This document shows positions 5,775 to 6,652 of a stretch of DNA of 6,652 nt, one piece after another (positions within the stretch are counted from its first letter, which is position 1; each line of letters opens with the position of its first letter). Both the position numbers and the translations under genes were made by a program. This stretch comes from JBFKAV01 sp041621405 (lineage in GTDB: Bacteria > Pseudomonadota > Alphaproteobacteria > Rhodobacterales > Rhodobacteraceae), in the NCBI GenBank assembly GCA_041621405.1, contig JBFKAV010000174.1, positions 1 to 6,652 of the forward strand, read 5' to 3'. The notes under the pieces are model-generated. The model ran no database searches and was not told the DNA's origin. It was given only the letters and a program-made list of their open reading frames with translations.

Positions 5775-5798
5775 CCGTCGCCGCGCCCCTGGGCCGCC

Positions 5799-6650
5799 TC
5801 ATCCCGCCGCCTTCAGGAAGTCGATGATCCGCTGCGGCGCGGTCTCCTCGGTCTGCGCCTCCGGGGGCACGTCCCAATAGTCCGAGCCTGCGAGGCATTC
5901 CTGCAGGTAGCGCGCGGCGGACGTGGCATGGAAGCCGTCGGCGCCGGGGACCACCAGGCTTGGGATGTCCAAGGCCATCAGCTCCTCGGGCTCGGCCCCG
6001 GGCGCAGTGTCGCGATCGAAGAGGCCGCGATACATTGCGGTGACGGTCAGGAGGTAGCCCTTCACCTCCATCGCCGCGTAGGCGCGGGCAAAGTCCTCTG
6101 AGCCCCGGATCGGATCGCCCCAGGGTCCGCCGCGAGGGTCGGCGGAGAAATTCCTGTCGTGGCTTCGCACCAGGTCCACCACTGCCTGGAGCCCGTTCTC
6201 CTCGACGAAGGCGAGGTGGCGGGCGAAGCGCTGGTGGCTCGAGATCCGGTAGCCGGCGCCGCCCACCGGCCAGTAGAGCACTAGGCTCAACGCCCGTTCC
6301 GGCGCAGCAACCGCCAGCGCCGCGACAGGGCAGCAGCCCATGCAGCCGCCCAAGAGGTGGGCGCGGTCGATGCCGAGGTGGTCCAGGAGTCCCGCGCCCT
6401 GGCGTGCGTAGTGGCCCCAGGTGATGCGCTCCACCCGCCCGCCCGACTGCCCGTTCTCGCGACGGTCGAAGAGGATGCAGGTGAAGTTCTTCGGCAGATG
6501 CTCGAGGAGCCTGATCCGGGCATAGACGCCGAGGTCCGTCCATTTCTCGACCCGCGCGTCGAAGCCGCCTGGAGAGAACATCAGCAAGGGCGGGCCGTCG
6601 CCCATCACCTCGTAGCGGGTGGAAATGCCGTCGATCACGGCGTGGGGCAT
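5799..6650 (-). CDS. Alpha/beta hydrolase with a cysteine nucleophile elbow
   Basis: This 283-residue alpha/beta-hydrolase-fold protein has the oxyanion-side loop FSPGGFDA (25-32), strand and turn ILFDRRENGQSGG (59-71), and a nucleophile elbow GGCMGC, placing Cys103 where most relatives have Ser (G-x-S-x-G). The acid is probably Asp238 in VVPGADGFHA, but the histidine normally found before the last helix is not evident: that stretch reads YWDVPPEAQTEETAPQRIIDFL (258-279), leaving His241 as the last histidine. A Cys nucleophile occurs in dienelactone hydrolases, so ester or lactone hydrolysis is plausible, but the altered triad also allows a non-hydrolytic role. A CHMOD methyl-esterase-like job feeding LigJ is conceivable, with no direct support. 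The ATG at 6650 is 2 bases from the edge and reads TGATG, so it may abut an upstream stop; the true start could lie further out. Confidence 0.85.
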   Translation of the reverse strand: MPHAVIDGISTRYEVMGDGPPLLMFSPGGFDARVEKWTDLGVYARIRLLEHLPKNFTCILFDRRENGQSGGRVERITWGHYARQGAGLLDHLGIDRAHLLGGCMGCCPVAALAVAAPERALSLVLYWPVGGAGYRISSHQRFARHLAFVEENGLQAVVDLVRSHDRNFSADPRGGPWGDPIRGSEDFARAYAAMEVKGYLLTVTAMYRGLFDRDTAPGAEPEELMALDIPSLVVPGADGFHATSAARYLQECLAGSDYWDVPPEAQTEETAPQRIIDFLKAAG

Positions 6651-6652
6651 CA

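Noticed and set aside
5775..5798. Shared terminator between the convergent transporter and hydrolase genes
   Set aside because: The 24 bases are GC-rich, with no convincing stem and no T-run on either strand.
4826..5827. 333-codon plus-strand open frame inside the transporter gene
   Set aside because: Arg/Pro/Gly-rich out-of-frame translation of a clear membrane protein.

Overview
The window is GC-rich, tightly packed bacterial DNA, most likely from an alphaproteobacterium. That placement is inferred from composition, codon choice and the kind of catabolic genes present; no marker gene is available. It holds no rRNA, tRNA, CRISPR array, insertion sequence or phage gene. Almost everything is coding, and the longest non-coding gap is 134 bases, at the divergent promoter region.

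Left half, minus strand (1-3065): a compact four-gene operon read right to left. It encodes a zinc-type medium-chain dehydrogenase, a COG0523/CobW-type GTPase with a His-rich stretch, 4-carboxy-4-hydroxy-2-oxoadipate aldolase (LigK-type), and the first 94 codons of a LigJ-type 4-oxalomesaconate hydratase cut by the left edge. Two junctions are 4-base ATGA overlaps and the third gap is 12 bases. LigJ and LigK carry out the last two steps of the protocatechuate 4,5-cleavage pathway, ending in pyruvate and oxaloacetate. The GTPase sits among zinc enzymes, which suggests that it supplies their metal.

Centre (3066-3199): a divergent intergenic region with two perfect dyads, at 3109-3121 and 3133-3149. 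These are candidate operators for a shared regulator that is not encoded here. Just before the plus-strand genes, a GC-rich stem can cover the Shine-Dalgarno and AUG of the first gene, and a second hairpin competes for the same strand.

Right half, plus strand (3200-5774): a 96-residue orphan protein ending in Cys-Cys, a protein resembling 4,5-dihydroxyphthalate decarboxylase (periplasmic-binding-protein-like fold, no signal peptide), a possible 25-codon ORF, and an MFS transporter of the EntS-like group. If the decarboxylase-like protein acts on an ortho-dicarboxylated catechol, its product would feed the ring-cleavage branch that ends with LigJ and LigK. The dioxygenase, dehydrogenase and lactonase steps in between are not in the window.

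Right edge, minus strand (5799-6650): an alpha/beta hydrolase, convergent with the transporter, whose nucleophile elbow carries cysteine instead of serine and whose usual C-terminal histidine is not evident.

Most notable: the zinc GTPase inside a lig-type operon, the Cys-nucleophile hydrolase, the Cys-Cys-tailed small protein paired with the decarboxylase-like protein, and the two mutually exclusive hairpins at its start codon.
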